Shown here: one piece after another, positions 18,701 through 25,901 of the stretch
How positions within the stretch are numbered: position 1 is the first letter of the stretch
Layout: each line of letters opens with the position of its first letter
From: JAWXUU01 sp044426045
GTDB taxonomy: Bacteria; Bacillota; Clostridia; Christensenellales; CAMQZB01
Direction of reading: 5' to 3'
Length of the DNA: 64,000 nucleotides
Assembly: GCA_044426045.1 (NCBI GenBank)
Contig: JAWXUX010000010.1
Span: 1 to 64,000, forward strand
Made by a program: the position numbers and the translations under genes
The notes under the pieces: model-generated
Database searches by the model: none
Told to the model about the DNA's origin: nothing
Seen by the model: only the letters and a program-made list of their open reading frames with translations

Positions 18701-19896
18701 GGGATTGCTTGAACTTCATCTTTGTAGCTATTCTCTGTATCTAATGTAAATTTAGCATCTTCGTTTGAAACGTCCACACTGCTCGCATTTATAGTGGCAC
18801 CATTAATAAACGTACCTTTTTCAACACTGATGCTTTCGATTCCGCTAGCCGTTAGTGTTGCTCTTTGTGCATAAGATGTGTTTGAAACTGTGATTTGAAC
18901 ATCGTTTGCTGAAATTGGAACATTTTGCACAACGTGAGCACTTTCCGCATTCACAGTGAATGTTCCACCAACGATGATATTGCCAAATGTGTCGGCACTA
19001 TCACCTATTATTACAGATTCCGCATCAGTTTCGATTTCCATATTGCCATCAACTTGCAAAGTGTAGCCTTCTAGGTAAATAGTTGTGTCACTAATACTTG
19101 AAGAGATAACCAAGTCACCGCTTATTGTCACGTTTGATGTCAAAGTTATATCATCTGCCAAAACATACACTTTGCTTGCAGTTGAATCAACGATTGATGT
19201 TGCAACATAAATCGCTGTTGATGTGCTTGATTCGTTATATGTTGTGCTGCCTGATGCTGGACTTGCTTTAACTGCTATTTTAGATACTGCGTTACTTGCA
19301 AGTTTTGTTAAATCAAGTGTTGGTGCTGTTTGAGCTGTTTGAGCTACATCATCAATATAAACAGTATACGCATTTGCACCAGTTATTGAACCCCATGAAA
19401 CTACCCCATCAGCAACTGTTACTGTTGGCGTTGGTAGTGCTGTTTTTGTTACAGTTGTTGTTGAACTTGACGAACTGCTTGATGATGAGCCACCGCCTCC
19501 GCCACCGCCTGATGATGACGTTGTTGTTTTTGTCCATTGTGCAATAAAATATAAATCTTGCGTTTTCATTTCATATGTATCGCCAGGATAGATATATTCC
19601 CAGCCTGTCCAAAAACCATTGAATGTGTAGCCACTTAGGCTGAATGTGTTTTCTGGTACAGTGAATGATTCTCCCGCTTCCATAGTTATCGAACTAGGAA
19701 CATCCCCTGAACCGTCTCCACCTTCAAAATACACCGTGTATGTTGCAACAACTGGCGTCGCTGTCACCACGGGTGTTTCTGTCGCAATTGGTGTTTCCGT
19801 TTCCGTTGGCGTATCATTACTACATCCAACAAAACACACCAATGTAACTGACAAAATCAATATCAGTACCAGTAAGTTTTTAGAAATTTTATTCAT
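9730..19896 (-). CDS. giant BspA-family leucine-rich-repeat surface lipoprotein
   Basis: A 3388-residue lipoprotein. I place the start at ATG 19896, behind GGAGG, rather than 19 codons upstream, because it gives a clean signal with lipobox FVGC (Cys25). Order of parts: Thr/Pro stalk; InlB-type repeat (about 45-125, ending LYFIAQWT); a Gly7/Ser9 linker; a beta-rich region; many MBG/YDG-like domains (about 500-1960, with TYDG and TYTG motifs); and BspA-type LRR_5 repeats of about 23 residues (about 1960-3330, consensus TSIGDSAFSGCTSLxxIxIP). It should be anchored to the outer face of the membrane and reach far out as an adhesin or glycan/mucin-binding protein; the function is inferred from domains. 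No frameshift is seen in 10 kb. Confidence 0.85.
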   Translation of the reverse strand: MNKISKNLLVLILILSVTLVCFVGCSNDTPTETETPIATETPVVTATPVVATYTVYFEGGDGSGDVPSSITMEAGESFTVPENTFSLSGYTFNGFWTGWEYIYPGDTYEMKTQDLYFIAQWTKTTTSSSGGGGGGGSSSSSSSSSTTTVTKTALPTPTVTVADGVVSWGSITGANAYTVYIDDVAQTAQTAPTLDLTKLASNAVSKIAVKASPASGSTTYNESSTSTAIYVATSIVDSTASKVYVLADDITLTSNVTISGDLVISSSISDTTIYLEGYTLQVDGNMEIETDAESVIIGDSADTFGNIIVGGTFTVNAESAHVVQNVPISANDVQITVSNTSYAQRATLTASGIESISVEKGTFINGATINASSVDVSNEDAKFTLDTENSYKDEVQAIPTLIIASASDFDISDATKITEIELQTTEEDLDLSNVTSNAVLKISGDTTPTIIYDETSSVKIINNTSSALTVKTADDETEGTTVESASGADITSEGAAVVEVVIITVTSTDKTYDGLTSVKLTAEGLVDNGSDSYTYTYETEKTITFTAVLADVNVGTNKGVIFTQTSTNDEVIMTFNNVYITVEQATPTISGTLAASEITYGQTLNDSKLSGATATFGTGNVDGTFIWEDSTIAPTVSNSDITTYTVIFMPSSANFNTVEQTVTLSVVQATPTYSGENLLGATYNETLADVDISAMTSSVDGVFTFNSSNETTVGNAGSNSFTMTFTPIDAENYETLTNIQATITVVKATYDMSSVVFEDSTVTYDGEAHSITATGLPTGVIATYDENVQTQANETGYTVTASFTGDSDNYEEIVDKTATFIINKATYDMTNAGWYYIGDFVYDGSEKEVYVQGLPNGVTASSYENNKMTNAGYYTASAELVYDSENYNTVSVSDLAWQIAKATSIINVSDVNTSYTYTGKEQSVTSGATIPNNEQTLVYSDNTFTNVGTYDVAITAEATTNYEAVNKAVTITVAQAENEITVLNVNNLTYGVSSDVVSEISATYGVNTAQYSYSADGVNYTTIIPTNAGTYYVKATIAETDNYKSAESSAQFVIEKAVYTSENAPTHTLIEVEYYTGITLADVEEKLLIGYEWTVNTTKLTVGTNSYDATYTNPNGNYETTDVTISIDVTIADLIQTAPTVSSENATITYGTTIGSIKFTEGSLSIGENAIDGTWAWETTNAVPTVAESGEYNIIFMPTDTAYTNFTFAVEVTVVPKAISISNTNVSVTYSGSDTFDLESTQWGTLNSSDILTNDSVEITSATAKFASEDVLIDNDAVSAQEVAIVYVLNNNNYIVSDVTTTGQINPVYLTIAEPTIVAKTYDGTTDATTDVTAGEVSTVIGTDNVYASIISATYVSANAGEADMTVSYELQGDDAQNYALATETAEQSYTTTAIAKQQLTITGTEVSSKTYDGTDSAVVTVGTPSDATVTVSATATFEDKNVGENKDVEVVYSVTDTNYIAPVSETLTASISTLELSVSGYTVDVAYDNKTEYALTSSEWGTLTGILSDDTTGVAIESATATFESENAESGKSVTIEYILSGDAKDNYYVSNVSTTGTINKADYTAANMPAHDDITVDYIPEMTLSDVGLDDDYSWVSGDTALSVTQDYVSYSATYVDPNENYNNATININVKVVIADLNSTAPEVDNATITYGDTIDSIVFTAGEITIGESETTLEGTWAWETLDAVPTVAESGEYNIIFTAIDTNYGTISFPISVTVEARALTSDMFRAISAQTYTGQEIEPGIAIVSTETLLTSDDFDIEYSNNVDAGTATVTIKGKLNHQGQITLNFTINSATDNAITDIEIEDWKYYAYDAEANAPQATNTYSGEITYVYYEQSGSEDEIDADNLNELAAGAYYVVATSTSTNYNTATKEITFSVKEADIIDSTATTQMASYTGAALSPTISATTVDGCEYSVSYTGDYQFTEIGEYTVNYTISADNHNDVSGEIDFAISEYTVGLEFTYIESEDGYQVTGYEGSETAVVIPTTYVGEYGQKSVTSIGDSAFANSSITSISLPSDLESIGSYAFSGCDSLTRVVIPNTVTTIGEYAFASSNESLEIYVYESELPVGWSEDWASNMDGIVYWYGEWYPDSDGNPYEPTLTVATGLVFELNDDGESYTVISSGSNTWDDEYAIPMTYMELPVTAIGDSAFESASFLEKIEIPPTVTYIGDEAFKESSLQEVIGAINVAYIGNSAFYKCQDLTVIELSESLTTIGDYAFYYCSNLSELELPNNLTDMGYWAFMVCDQLIEEINGVYYFDGWIVGTFINTVIGDIVIEDGTIGISDKAFYERTAITSINLPSSVCFIGDYTFSGCTKLSAILFTEGFSLIGDYMFSDCTSLQSVDLIGSIETIGDYAFSGCTKLSAISFAEGLDVIGTGAFKFCIIETLDLPNSLTIIGNSAFSSCSKLSEVEIPYGVTIIGDSAFSGCGLSSVVLSNTVESIGSSAFSSLAYDFDYIIIPDSVTYIGNEAFKIFYIGVVNYITIYCEADEIPSEWSLNWSEIRIDGGNSHTIYWGDQWYYDTAGNPYVGTEGVTDGLVFGDYLNGYGYEVIGYTGDAIDVVIPETYNGKTVYSIGANAFSASSFVKTVEMPETIKSIGNYAFSGCSITELEIPTSVLEIGNYSFYGCKYLTNVTGFSGVKSIGLAAFSNCTSLESIVLSENLTSIGSAAFQYASLKSITIPESITSIAEGAFYGCSSLEEVTILKGVTSIGASAFYDCTSLSSITISEGATSIGEYAFYGCVSLSSITISDDATSIGEYAFYGCISMQNIIIPAGFSSIENYTFYGCKSLENITIPEGVTSIGSSAFSYCINLENIVIPEGVTSIGDSAFSGCTSLTTVDIPYGVTVISAFTFCDCSNLTWVTIPKSVTFIGAQSFYDCYELAAVIPKEVEEINDVAFTRATLYVEIEESECNWVSNWQSNSTIFWGFSIDNPASDYLIYEEMSSNECYVVGYDGLQTTLIIPSEYNGYTVTGISFHSYSPLDYIFIPETVNYVSGLSNCTNLQFIEVDENNPYYQSIDGVLYSKEGTSLLCYPVGKIDDEFIINDNVETIGYSAFSNSVNLKSVQVSESIKNIENSAFNNCINLESINIPAGLESMGTWVFGECTSLKTVVLPESTKIIEADTFYNCTSLENIVIPEEVTSIDGGAFYGCTSIDSIVIPEGVTSIGNSAFAYCTSLETIEIPEGVESLEGTFCNCTSLKSVSIPDSVTSIGQAFQGCESLESIVIPAGVTSLDSFAFCGCTSLKNIIIPEGVESIPVEAFGGCVSLESVVMSGNVKNIDTLAFCRCGFTSIIIPISVTSIANQAFSDCVSLVSVVIPDSVTYVGSYAFGNCGNVEIFADIMEEYANENYESSWNQDMEFGEYYTVYYSGEWTYDTDGITPIPIS

Positions 19897-19968
19897 ATAA
19901 CCCTCCATATCAAGTATACTCGCCTCTAAAATGCAAATATATATCTTGTACATATACTGTATATAATT

Positions 19969-20040
19969 ATATGATGTATTACATCATATGTCAAGTGAAT
20001 TAGTAGTACATTGATATGAATTTCTACATCATATATAATT
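19969..20040. promoter_or_regulatory. palindromic operator between giant gene and Xre regulator
   Basis: A perfect 21-base palindrome, ATATGATGTA-T-TACATCATAT (19969-19989), and a second half-site TACATCATAT (20025-20034) lie in the divergent promoter region. The larger segments 19965-19978 and 20025-20040 are also inverted copies. Such sites fit binding by the adjacent Xre protein, which would then control itself and the lipoprotein. Confidence 0.55.
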
Positions 20041-20071
20041 ATGTGTATTAATACATATAGGAGGTAATTAA

Positions 20072-20389
20072 TTGAACAATTTACATATTATATTAGGACA
20101 ACGAATTCGCGTTGCGCGCAATGAGCAAAAATTTACACGTGAAAAACTTGCAGAAAAAATTAATGTGAGTCCTAGGTTTTTGGCAGAAGTTGAAAGCGGA
20201 AAAGTTGGAGTATCAATTGTAACATTGCAGAATATTTGCAACACTCTTGATGTTTCATCTGATTACCTGCTTGGGCTGAATGATACAAAAGCAGAACAAA
20301 TTGATATTCTTTTAAAACAGCTATTAAAAGTAGAGAAAAAATATTATCCACTTATTGCATCAATGCTGGATCATTTAACTTCCATTTAG
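20072..20389 (+). CDS. Xre-family transcriptional regulator
   Basis: The 105-residue protein has an HTH_3 domain at residues 8-62 (FTREKLAEKINVSPRFLAEVE, then SSDYLLGL). The start is TTG at 20072, six bases after TAGGAGG. It is divergent from the giant lipoprotein gene across 175 bases that carry a palindromic operator, so it is probably the local repressor or activator of that gene. It ends before a hairpin shared with the convergent gene. Confidence 0.8.
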   Translation: MNNLHIILGQRIRVARNEQKFTREKLAEKINVSPRFLAEVESGKVGVSIVTLQNICNTLDVSSDYLLGLNDTKAEQIDILLKQLLKVEKKYYPLIASMLDHLTSI

Positions 20390-20552
20390 AATTTAAAGTT
20401 ATGTACAGCAATTTTATTTAATATGTAGTGGATGCTAGCAGCATATAATATTTGACATAATCGGAACATATAATTTGTATCTGTATGTAATCATTAAAAT
20501 ATTGCTGTAAATTATATTAATATAGAATAAAAAACACAAGAAAAAATAATGA

Positions 20553-20591
20553 GCGACCGCAAAGAAAATTGATTCCTTGCAGTCGCTTTTA
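20553..20591. terminator. bidirectional terminator
   Basis: The stem GCGACCGCAA/TTGCAGTCGC (20553-20562 with 20577-20586, one mismatch) is followed by TTTTATT on the plus strand, with an A-rich flank giving T on the minus strand. It lies between two convergent genes. Confidence 0.65.
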
Positions 20592-20936
20592 TTACATTAG
20601 CTCTTCTTCTATATCATATCCTAAATCAGTTTCTTCTATGTCATAGCTTTCAATAAGGTCACATGTGACATCTTGCATAGCGTAGTAGCGGATTTCAGTC
20701 ATTGTTTCTGCATATGGGAGTGTGCCGAATGATGTGTCGTCTAGGGTTATTTTGCCATTATAGATTAACTCGTTATACATTGATGTTGCTCTTCTCTCAA
20801 AGTTTTTTATGTATAGATTGAGTTTGCCTAGTTTTCGAAGTTTTTTATAAGTGTCAGGCATGTTCTCTAGCATAAAAATCATGCGTTTGATTCCAAAAAT
20901 TGATGATACATTTGATAGTTCTTGTTTGTTTTCCAT
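20592..20936 (-). CDS. hypothetical protein next to mobilization remnant
   Basis: The 114-residue soluble protein ends in an acidic tail (DIEETDLGYDIEEELM). The middle part (LGKLNLYIKNFERRATSMYNELI) is helical. GGAG precedes the ATG. It starts 10 bases after the preceding gene, so the two belong together, and it is likely an accessory protein of a lost plasmid or transposon. I do not recognise the family. Confidence 0.5.
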   Translation of the reverse strand: MENKQELSNVSSIFGIKRMIFMLENMPDTYKKLRKLGKLNLYIKNFERRATSMYNELIYNGKITLDDTSFGTLPYAETMTEIRYYAMQDVTCDLIESYDIEETDLGYDIEEELM

Positions 20937-20946
20937 AGTTATCTCC

Positions 20947-21403
20947 TTAAAGGCTGAAACCGCCTTTGCTTTTTATTTTTGTTTGTGTTTTTGTTTTATT
21001 AATTTGTTGTTTATCATGATCCAAAAGCATTTTATCTACTTTAGTTGGACCGATGATTTTGCGGATTTTATCGTAATTTTCCGCTTTGCCAAATAGCTTT
21101 TTATATAGCCTTGTCGCATCTTCCAAACCTTGTCTTACACCTTCTAAAGTAGCTTGCAAGGCAGCCATCTCTCTTGATTGTTGCCTGTTTTTCGTAAGCA
21201 ATTTTGTCGCTATCTTACCCAATTTTTTAAATTCAGATGACAATTTGCCAAAAAATGGCGTTACTACTTTCTGATGATATGTGCGAGCTGACATGAATGC
21301 GGTTGGCGGTGGCAGTTGCCACTCTAGCTCATTAAGTTTTGGGATATTTTTTCTTGTGTCTTTTTTAATTAAAAAGCGCTTCCTTGCGGAAGCACTTTTT
21401 CAT
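20947..21403 (-). pseudogene. probable relaxase/mobilization protein, C-terminal fragment
   Basis: An ATG at 21294 opens 115 codons, but the same frame is open upstream to 21403 (reading IPKLNELEWQLPPPTAF) without any start, and there overlaps the terminator of the next gene. The sequence has a long coiled-coil (TKLLTKNRQQSREMAALQ), then YDKIRKIIGPTKVDKML and a basic tail. This layout fits the tail of Mob/relaxase proteins of small mobilizable elements. The 5' part is missing, apparently replaced by the restriction genes. The family call is moderate; the truncation is directly visible. Confidence 0.45.
21371..21400 (-). terminator. terminator of the DUF262-HNH gene
   Basis: A 13-bp stem with one mismatch (21371-21383 with 21388-21400, loop TTGC) has a T-run on the minus strand, 25 bases past the stop. 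Confidence 0.8.
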
Positions 21404-21425
21404 CACTCTATTAATATCAATGTTT

Positions 21426-22511
21426 TCACTTATTAGACTTTCTTCTGTTACAATCTTTGCATAGCATTTGACCGTTGTCTAGAGTTGTTTTTCCACCCTC
21501 ACACCATGGTTTTATGTGGTCACCTTCCATTTGATTTATATCAAATTTGTTTTTACATATAGGACAAACACCAATTTGTTTTTCATACATTATGCGTTTT
21601 TCTTTATCTGAAAATGCTCTCAAGTTCAAATATTTTTCACCTCTTGTAAGCACATATGTATAAATACCTTTTTGATTTTTTATTTCTTCATCTTCCATCA
21701 AATTTTTAATTTCAATTTCTAGTTTAGCTGTATCATACATTACTTCACCAAATTTATCATATAAGCTTCCCCAATGGATGCCTTTCATTTCTTTTCTATA
21801 AATAGGGAAAGTTAGTTTTACCCATTCGATAACATTTCTAAAATATACCCATAATTCATTTGCGTTTGGATCATGTTGATGAACTGACATATACTCTTCA
21901 ATATTGTCCTTACTTGCCCAATCAATAGCTTTTTCAAGTAGTTCTTGCCTTATAGGAGAGCCACCAACATAATCTTTAGCAAGCAAATATGCAGAACAGT
22001 TTGTTCTGCTAAAAATACTCTTCGCACTTGTTAGCCAAGCACCAGTATAAGTAGCATTGCGAAGTTCTTGCACAGTGAGCTTTTCACCTGCGATATTAAT
22101 TATTCCAAACCAATCTAATTTTTCTCTGTCATTGCCTTCGCAAAAATAGACCATGATTTTGTAATCCAAAATTTGTTCTTTTTCAGTGTTTGTAAGATTA
22201 TGGAATGCTTTAAAATTAAGAGAAAAATCTCCACTCACATACTGACAAAAGCTGATAGTTCTTTGTTGACCATCCAAAATCTCATACGTGCCATCATCGT
22301 TTTTTACCCAATACATAACATTCAGAGGAAATCCCTTTATTATAGTTTCAATAACGGCGCTTCGCTTCTTTTCGTCATAAACAAATTCACGCTGATATTT
22401 AGGACGAATATTTAATTTTCCATTATATCCAATAACACCCTCTTCTGCGTTATCGATATAATTTTCCGATATCTCACGTATGCTAATTTCATGCAATTCT
22501 ATTTTCATCAT
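21426..22511 (-). CDS. DUF262-HNH endonuclease, restriction partner
   Basis: The protein has 361 residues. The N-terminal half is a DUF262 (ParB/sulfiredoxin-like NTPase) domain with KYQREFVYDEKKRSAVIETII and the signature DGQQR near residue 80. The C-terminus (about 316-361) is an HNH nuclease: CPICKNKF, MEGDHIKPWCEGG, then NGQMLCKDCNRRKS. Its start overlaps the end of the adenine methyltransferase by 4 bases (ATGA), so the two are translated as a pair. It is probably the restriction half of an unusual R-M system, with cleavage by HNH and possible nucleotide control through DUF262. Function is inferred from domains and context. Confidence 0.85.
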   Translation of the reverse strand: MMKIELHEISIREISENYIDNAEEGVIGYNGKLNIRPKYQREFVYDEKKRSAVIETIIKGFPLNVMYWVKNDDGTYEILDGQQRTISFCQYVSGDFSLNFKAFHNLTNTEKEQILDYKIMVYFCEGNDREKLDWFGIINIAGEKLTVQELRNATYTGAWLTSAKSIFSRTNCSAYLLAKDYVGGSPIRQELLEKAIDWASKDNIEEYMSVHQHDPNANELWVYFRNVIEWVKLTFPIYRKEMKGIHWGSLYDKFGEVMYDTAKLEIEIKNLMEDEEIKNQKGIYTYVLTRGEKYLNLRAFSDKEKRIMYEKQIGVCPICKNKFDINQMEGDHIKPWCEGGKTTLDNGQMLCKDCNRRKSNK

Positions 22512-23680
22512 TTGACCTCTTTTTGTTTTATTATAATTCGCGCGTATATACTAGAATATAATTCATTTGTATCACAATCCCTAAAAGCAGGTGGCTTCCT
22601 ATCTATCTCATGATTATATTTTCTATACAGCGTACCTTTAGCATTAATTGTATATTTTCCAGTTGGCACACCATCTTTCAATATTTCCATTTTCCTTTTG
22701 CTAGTAAATTCTATACTACCAACAATGCCTAATGCTATAATTTCAAATTGATTTGGATTGTATTTATCCAAAAAAGTTATTGGCACACCCATATATCCAT
22801 CATAGTCATACGGAATATCCGCATACTTATCAACATTTATTGCATGATAGTTTTGATAATTTAAATTACACATTCTATCATATTTTTTATAAAGTATGAG
22901 TTCTTGTTGCCTCTTTGGAGTATCTAAGTTTGTATACCACATAATACTTCCCATACTAAAATATTTTACTCCATTTTCAATTTTTGTTCTTGATGCAGTT
23001 TTAATTTCATAGTCAAAAGGCACTTGAAACCATTTTGTACCACCATTATCCATACCTAACCAAAGCTTGTTCTCTTTTATTAATTTAAAAATTTCTTTAT
23101 AAGTTATAGCATTTTGGTTGCCTAAAATTATAAAATTTTTATTATATTCACATAATTGTAAAACATATTCTCTAAATAACGAAAAAGGCGGATTTGTCAC
23201 AATAATATCTGCTTCTTTAAGCAATTCAATGCTTTCTTCTGAACGAAAATCACCGTCACTGTCTAACATCGTTAATACATTCTTATCATTTTTCAATAGA
23301 TATTCTACATCAAAAAGATTGATACTATCATCACCATTCTGATCTTTAACTTCTGTGATTTCAATTTTATAAGGCTTTCTATCCTCTTTTGCAACTGAAA
23401 GAATAGTATCCTCACCACTAAACAATGATGACTGAGAATACATTACTGGGGAAGTTGCATAGCAAGTGGCAATCAATTTCTTCAATCCTAAAAAGTTAAA
23501 ATTTAAAGCGAAATATTTAAAGAAATTACTTTCGTATGTGTCATCACAATTACAAAATACTACTTTATCTCGAAAATGCTCTTTATAATGCTTCATTTCC
23601 TTTTCAATATCGACAAGCTGTGTATAAAATTCGTCTTTCTTTGCCCTGTTTGCTTGTTTCAAATTATTATTTCCTGCCAT
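22508..23680 (-). CDS. EcoRI-family adenine-specific DNA methyltransferase
   Basis: The 390-residue protein starts with KKDEFYTQLVDIEKEM, typical of the EcoRI methylase family, and carries motif IV NPPF (163-166 in IIVTNPPFSLFREY) for N6-adenine transfer. FFKYFALNFNFLGLKKLIAT fits the cofactor-binding part. GAGG precedes the ATG. It is the first gene of a two-gene operon with the DUF262-HNH nuclease and would protect host DNA. The recognition site cannot be told from sequence. Confidence 0.88.
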   Translation of the reverse strand: MAGNNNLKQANRAKKDEFYTQLVDIEKEMKHYKEHFRDKVVFCNCDDTYESNFFKYFALNFNFLGLKKLIATCYATSPVMYSQSSLFSGEDTILSVAKEDRKPYKIEITEVKDQNGDDSINLFDVEYLLKNDKNVLTMLDSDGDFRSEESIELLKEADIIVTNPPFSLFREYVLQLCEYNKNFIILGNQNAITYKEIFKLIKENKLWLGMDNGGTKWFQVPFDYEIKTASRTKIENGVKYFSMGSIMWYTNLDTPKRQQELILYKKYDRMCNLNYQNYHAINVDKYADIPYDYDGYMGVPITFLDKYNPNQFEIIALGIVGSIEFTSKRKMEILKDGVPTGKYTINAKGTLYRKYNHEIDRKPPAFRDCDTNELYSSIYARIIIKQKEVK

Positions 23681-23721
23681 TGTTGATTTTCCTCACAATA
23701 TTTTCTCAAATCAGTGTATAG

Positions 23722-23800
23722 TTACACCATTTGGGGGAATATTGCAATTATATCACACCGTTTGTACAAAGTCAATGCACAATATCACGATTTGGTGTAA
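23722..23800. promoter_or_regulatory. operator repeats between R-M operon and Xre gene
   Basis: Three related sites occur: TTACACCATTTG (23722-23733), TCACACCGTTTG (23753-23764) and, inverted, TTTGGTGTAA with its flank (23789-23800). They lie in the divergent promoter region and likely bind the Xre protein encoded at 23810, coupling regulator level to restriction-modification expression. Confidence 0.5.
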
Positions 23801-23809
23801 TATTTACAT

Positions 23810-24163
23810 ATGGAACTAGATTACAATAAAAATTTTATAGAACGATTCAACCAAATGGCAAACAAGAGCGTCAATGCCATCGCAAAAGATATTGGCATTA
23901 ATCAACAAACATTATACCGCTATCTTTCAGGGGAACACAAACTTAGCATCGAAGTTGCAATTAAAGTCGCAACTTATTTCGACTGCTCCGTTGATTATTT
24001 AATTGGCTTAGAAAATGATTTTGGGGAAATTACACAAAATAAAAATACTCAAAAACTTAGAACTGCGACCACCGAAGAAGAAGATTTGATAAAATCGTAC
24101 CGATCACTAGAACACAATAAAAAAGCCAAACTGATAGGATATGCAGAAGGGTTAAAAGATTGA
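23810..24163 (+). CDS. Xre-family regulator, divergent from R-M operon
   Basis: The 117-residue protein has an HTH_3 domain (NAIAKDIGINQQTLYRYLSG, then DCSVDYLIGLE) and a helical tail ending EHNKKAKLIGYAEGLKD, typical of phage-type repressors. It has no clear Shine-Dalgarno site and the ATG lies close to operator-like repeats, so weak or leaderless translation is possible. Divergence from the methyltransferase suggests a control role like that of C proteins in R-M systems. Confidence 0.8.
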   Translation: MELDYNKNFIERFNQMANKSVNAIAKDIGINQQTLYRYLSGEHKLSIEVAIKVATYFDCSVDYLIGLENDFGEITQNKNTQKLRTATTEEEDLIKSYRSLEHNKKAKLIGYAEGLKD

Positions 24164-24180
24164 TTATAACAAATAGGAAT

Positions 24181-24213
24181 AGCCTAGCATTAAATGTTGC
24201 TAGGCTTTATTTT
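24181..24213 (+). terminator. rho-independent terminator
   Basis: The stem AGCCTAGCA/TGCTAGGCT (24181-24189 with 24198-24206) is followed by TTATTTTT on the plus strand, between the Xre gene and the convergent ATPase gene. Confidence 0.75.
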
Positions 24214-25901
24214 TACAAATGCCATGATTGAACAAAATCCATCAGCGACTTAATCCTCACATCACCCAAATTATTATATTTTTCAATAAAAGCATTTGCC
24301 CAATCTGGTCCATGCCCTCCAATTTCCTTATCAAAATTTTCCAACTCACCACAAGGAACAAGAAAAATTTTCATTCTTTTAAACTCTTCATTTATATAAT
24401 TATACGCTGTTGTTGCATCTCCTCTGGGTATATTAATAATACCACCACTTTTCAAAAGATCCCATTTTGTTTGAGGAGATATTTCTTTAATTTTACTAGT
24501 CAGTTGACTTTTTGAAATATTTTCATTCCCTTGATTCTTTAATTCTGAAAATGAAGATATTATTTTATCAATTGCAATCACGCTTTTGCCACCAGTAATC
24601 CCATTAGATAACTGACTATAAAATGTTATCAATGTGTCCCAATTACCCCCACAACTTTCAAATAATTTACTTACTATCTTAGAATCGTTTAAAATATCAA
24701 TATCAGGAATTATTCTATAATCAATTTTTAAAGACATCAAGGCGTTAACAATTTTATACATCTTATGTTTTCCGCCACAATGTATAAACAATGAATCTGA
24801 ATAATGACCATTTTCGCCTTTAATGTAACTATCAATGATAGAATAAATTTTGCAATCAGAATCTGATTCGCATAGTACTGTAACATTATGAAATAGGCTA
24901 TCCATAATATTTGAATGTTTTAATAGTGAGTCGCTCCATATACTTTCCATATCATAATTATTAAGTATTGCAATTCCGTTTTTATCTCCATCTCTTGTTA
25001 TTCTGACAATCTTCACTCTGCTAGGACAAACACTCAATACGCCTTTTAGGAAATCCTGACTGTGTGTCGCAATAAATGCTTGTTGATTTTTCAAAACTTC
25101 ACCTACAGTTTTGCCCATAATATTCGCTTGTGGGGGATGCAAAAAAGATTCTGGCTCATCAATACAAAAAATACTATACTGTTTCATGAATAAGTGTAAT
25201 ATTATACCAACAAAACTCTTGATTCCGTCACCTTGTTCATGAATTTTAGGATACTGAGCTAGAATTTCACCATACTTCATCTGCCGCTCTTGTTCATTTT
25301 TAAATACCTCATTTTCTCCAAATTTAACATGCTCTCCCATGCATAATGGTATAGTTTTTACACAATTAGCATTTAGAATCAAATCATATCCAAAAGCTTT
25401 TTTAAAATTTTTAGAAATTAAATCTTGAGCTTCGGGATATCTCACCAAATAATGAATAGGGTGTTTAATACTCTCATTACAATCTATTGCTTTCGGCGGC
25501 TCACATACTGTTAACCTATTTTCAGTGCTAATTTGCGAAACAAAAAAATCTCTAGAATTATTTAACCCATTCATGTCACCTATTTGTGACGATATAAAAG
25601 AGCAATTATATCCTTCGTATTTTGTATAATTTCCATTATCTACAGATAAAGTGTACTGACTAATTTTTTGAAGCTTATCTTCTTTATCTATATCTTTAAT
25701 TTTAATTGATTTAACAACCACAGAATGCTTAAGCTTACTATATAACAATTCGCGAATGTCTTTGATTGATTGACTCTTTCCCGAATTATTTGGGCCGACA
25801 AAAATTACAATATCATCGCTCTTTAAATTTAAACTTGTACCATCATTAAATTTTAATTCACTTATGTATGGATTATTTTCAATTTCGATTTGCTGATTCA
25901 T
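24213..25901 (-). CDS. OLD-like AAA ATPase with TOPRIM nuclease domain
   Basis: The protein has 562 residues. Walker A is GPNNSGKS at 36-43; Walker B is FCIDEPESFLHPP near 240, followed by ATHSQDFL (H-loop). From about residue 345 a TOPRIM domain shows the Glu in VLCESDSD and acidic DIDILND. This is the architecture of OLD family nucleases (Class 1), which act in phage defence and DNA processing and are often found alone or with a partner. AGGAG precedes the ATG. It stands next to the R-M operon and an Xre gene, so I infer a defence island. No Gabija-type helicase partner is present. Confidence 0.85.
   Translation of the reverse strand: MNQQIEIENNPYISELKFNDGTSLNLKSDDIVIFVGPNNSGKSQSIKDIRELLYSKLKHSVVVKSIKIKDIDKEDKLQKISQYTLSVDNGNYTKYEGYNCSFISSQIGDMNGLNNSRDFFVSQISTENRLTVCEPPKAIDCNESIKHPIHYLVRYPEAQDLISKNFKKAFGYDLILNANCVKTIPLCMGEHVKFGENEVFKNEQERQMKYGEILAQYPKIHEQGDGIKSFVGIILHLFMKQYSIFCIDEPESFLHPPQANIMGKTVGEVLKNQQAFIATHSQDFLKGVLSVCPSRVKIVRITRDGDKNGIAILNNYDMESIWSDSLLKHSNIMDSLFHNVTVLCESDSDCKIYSIIDSYIKGENGHYSDSLFIHCGGKHKMYKIVNALMSLKIDYRIIPDIDILNDSKIVSKLFESCGGNWDTLITFYSQLSNGITGGKSVIAIDKIISSFSELKNQGNENISKSQLTSKIKEISPQTKWDLLKSGGIINIPRGDATTAYNYINEEFKRMKIFLVPCGELENFDKEIGGHGPDWANAFIEKYNNLGDVRIKSLMDFVQSWHL

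Noticed and set aside
9730..19896. Long ORFs on the opposite strand and other frames within the giant gene (for example 16175-16492, 18209-18544, 11465-11737)
   Set aside because: They are shadows of the repeat-rich, biased codon use of the real gene, lack ribosome sites and encode low-complexity translations.
24213..25901. Gabija system
   Set aside because: The ATPase-TOPRIM gene fits GajA in outline, but no UvrD-like helicase (GajB) is adjacent, so only an OLD-like nuclease is called.
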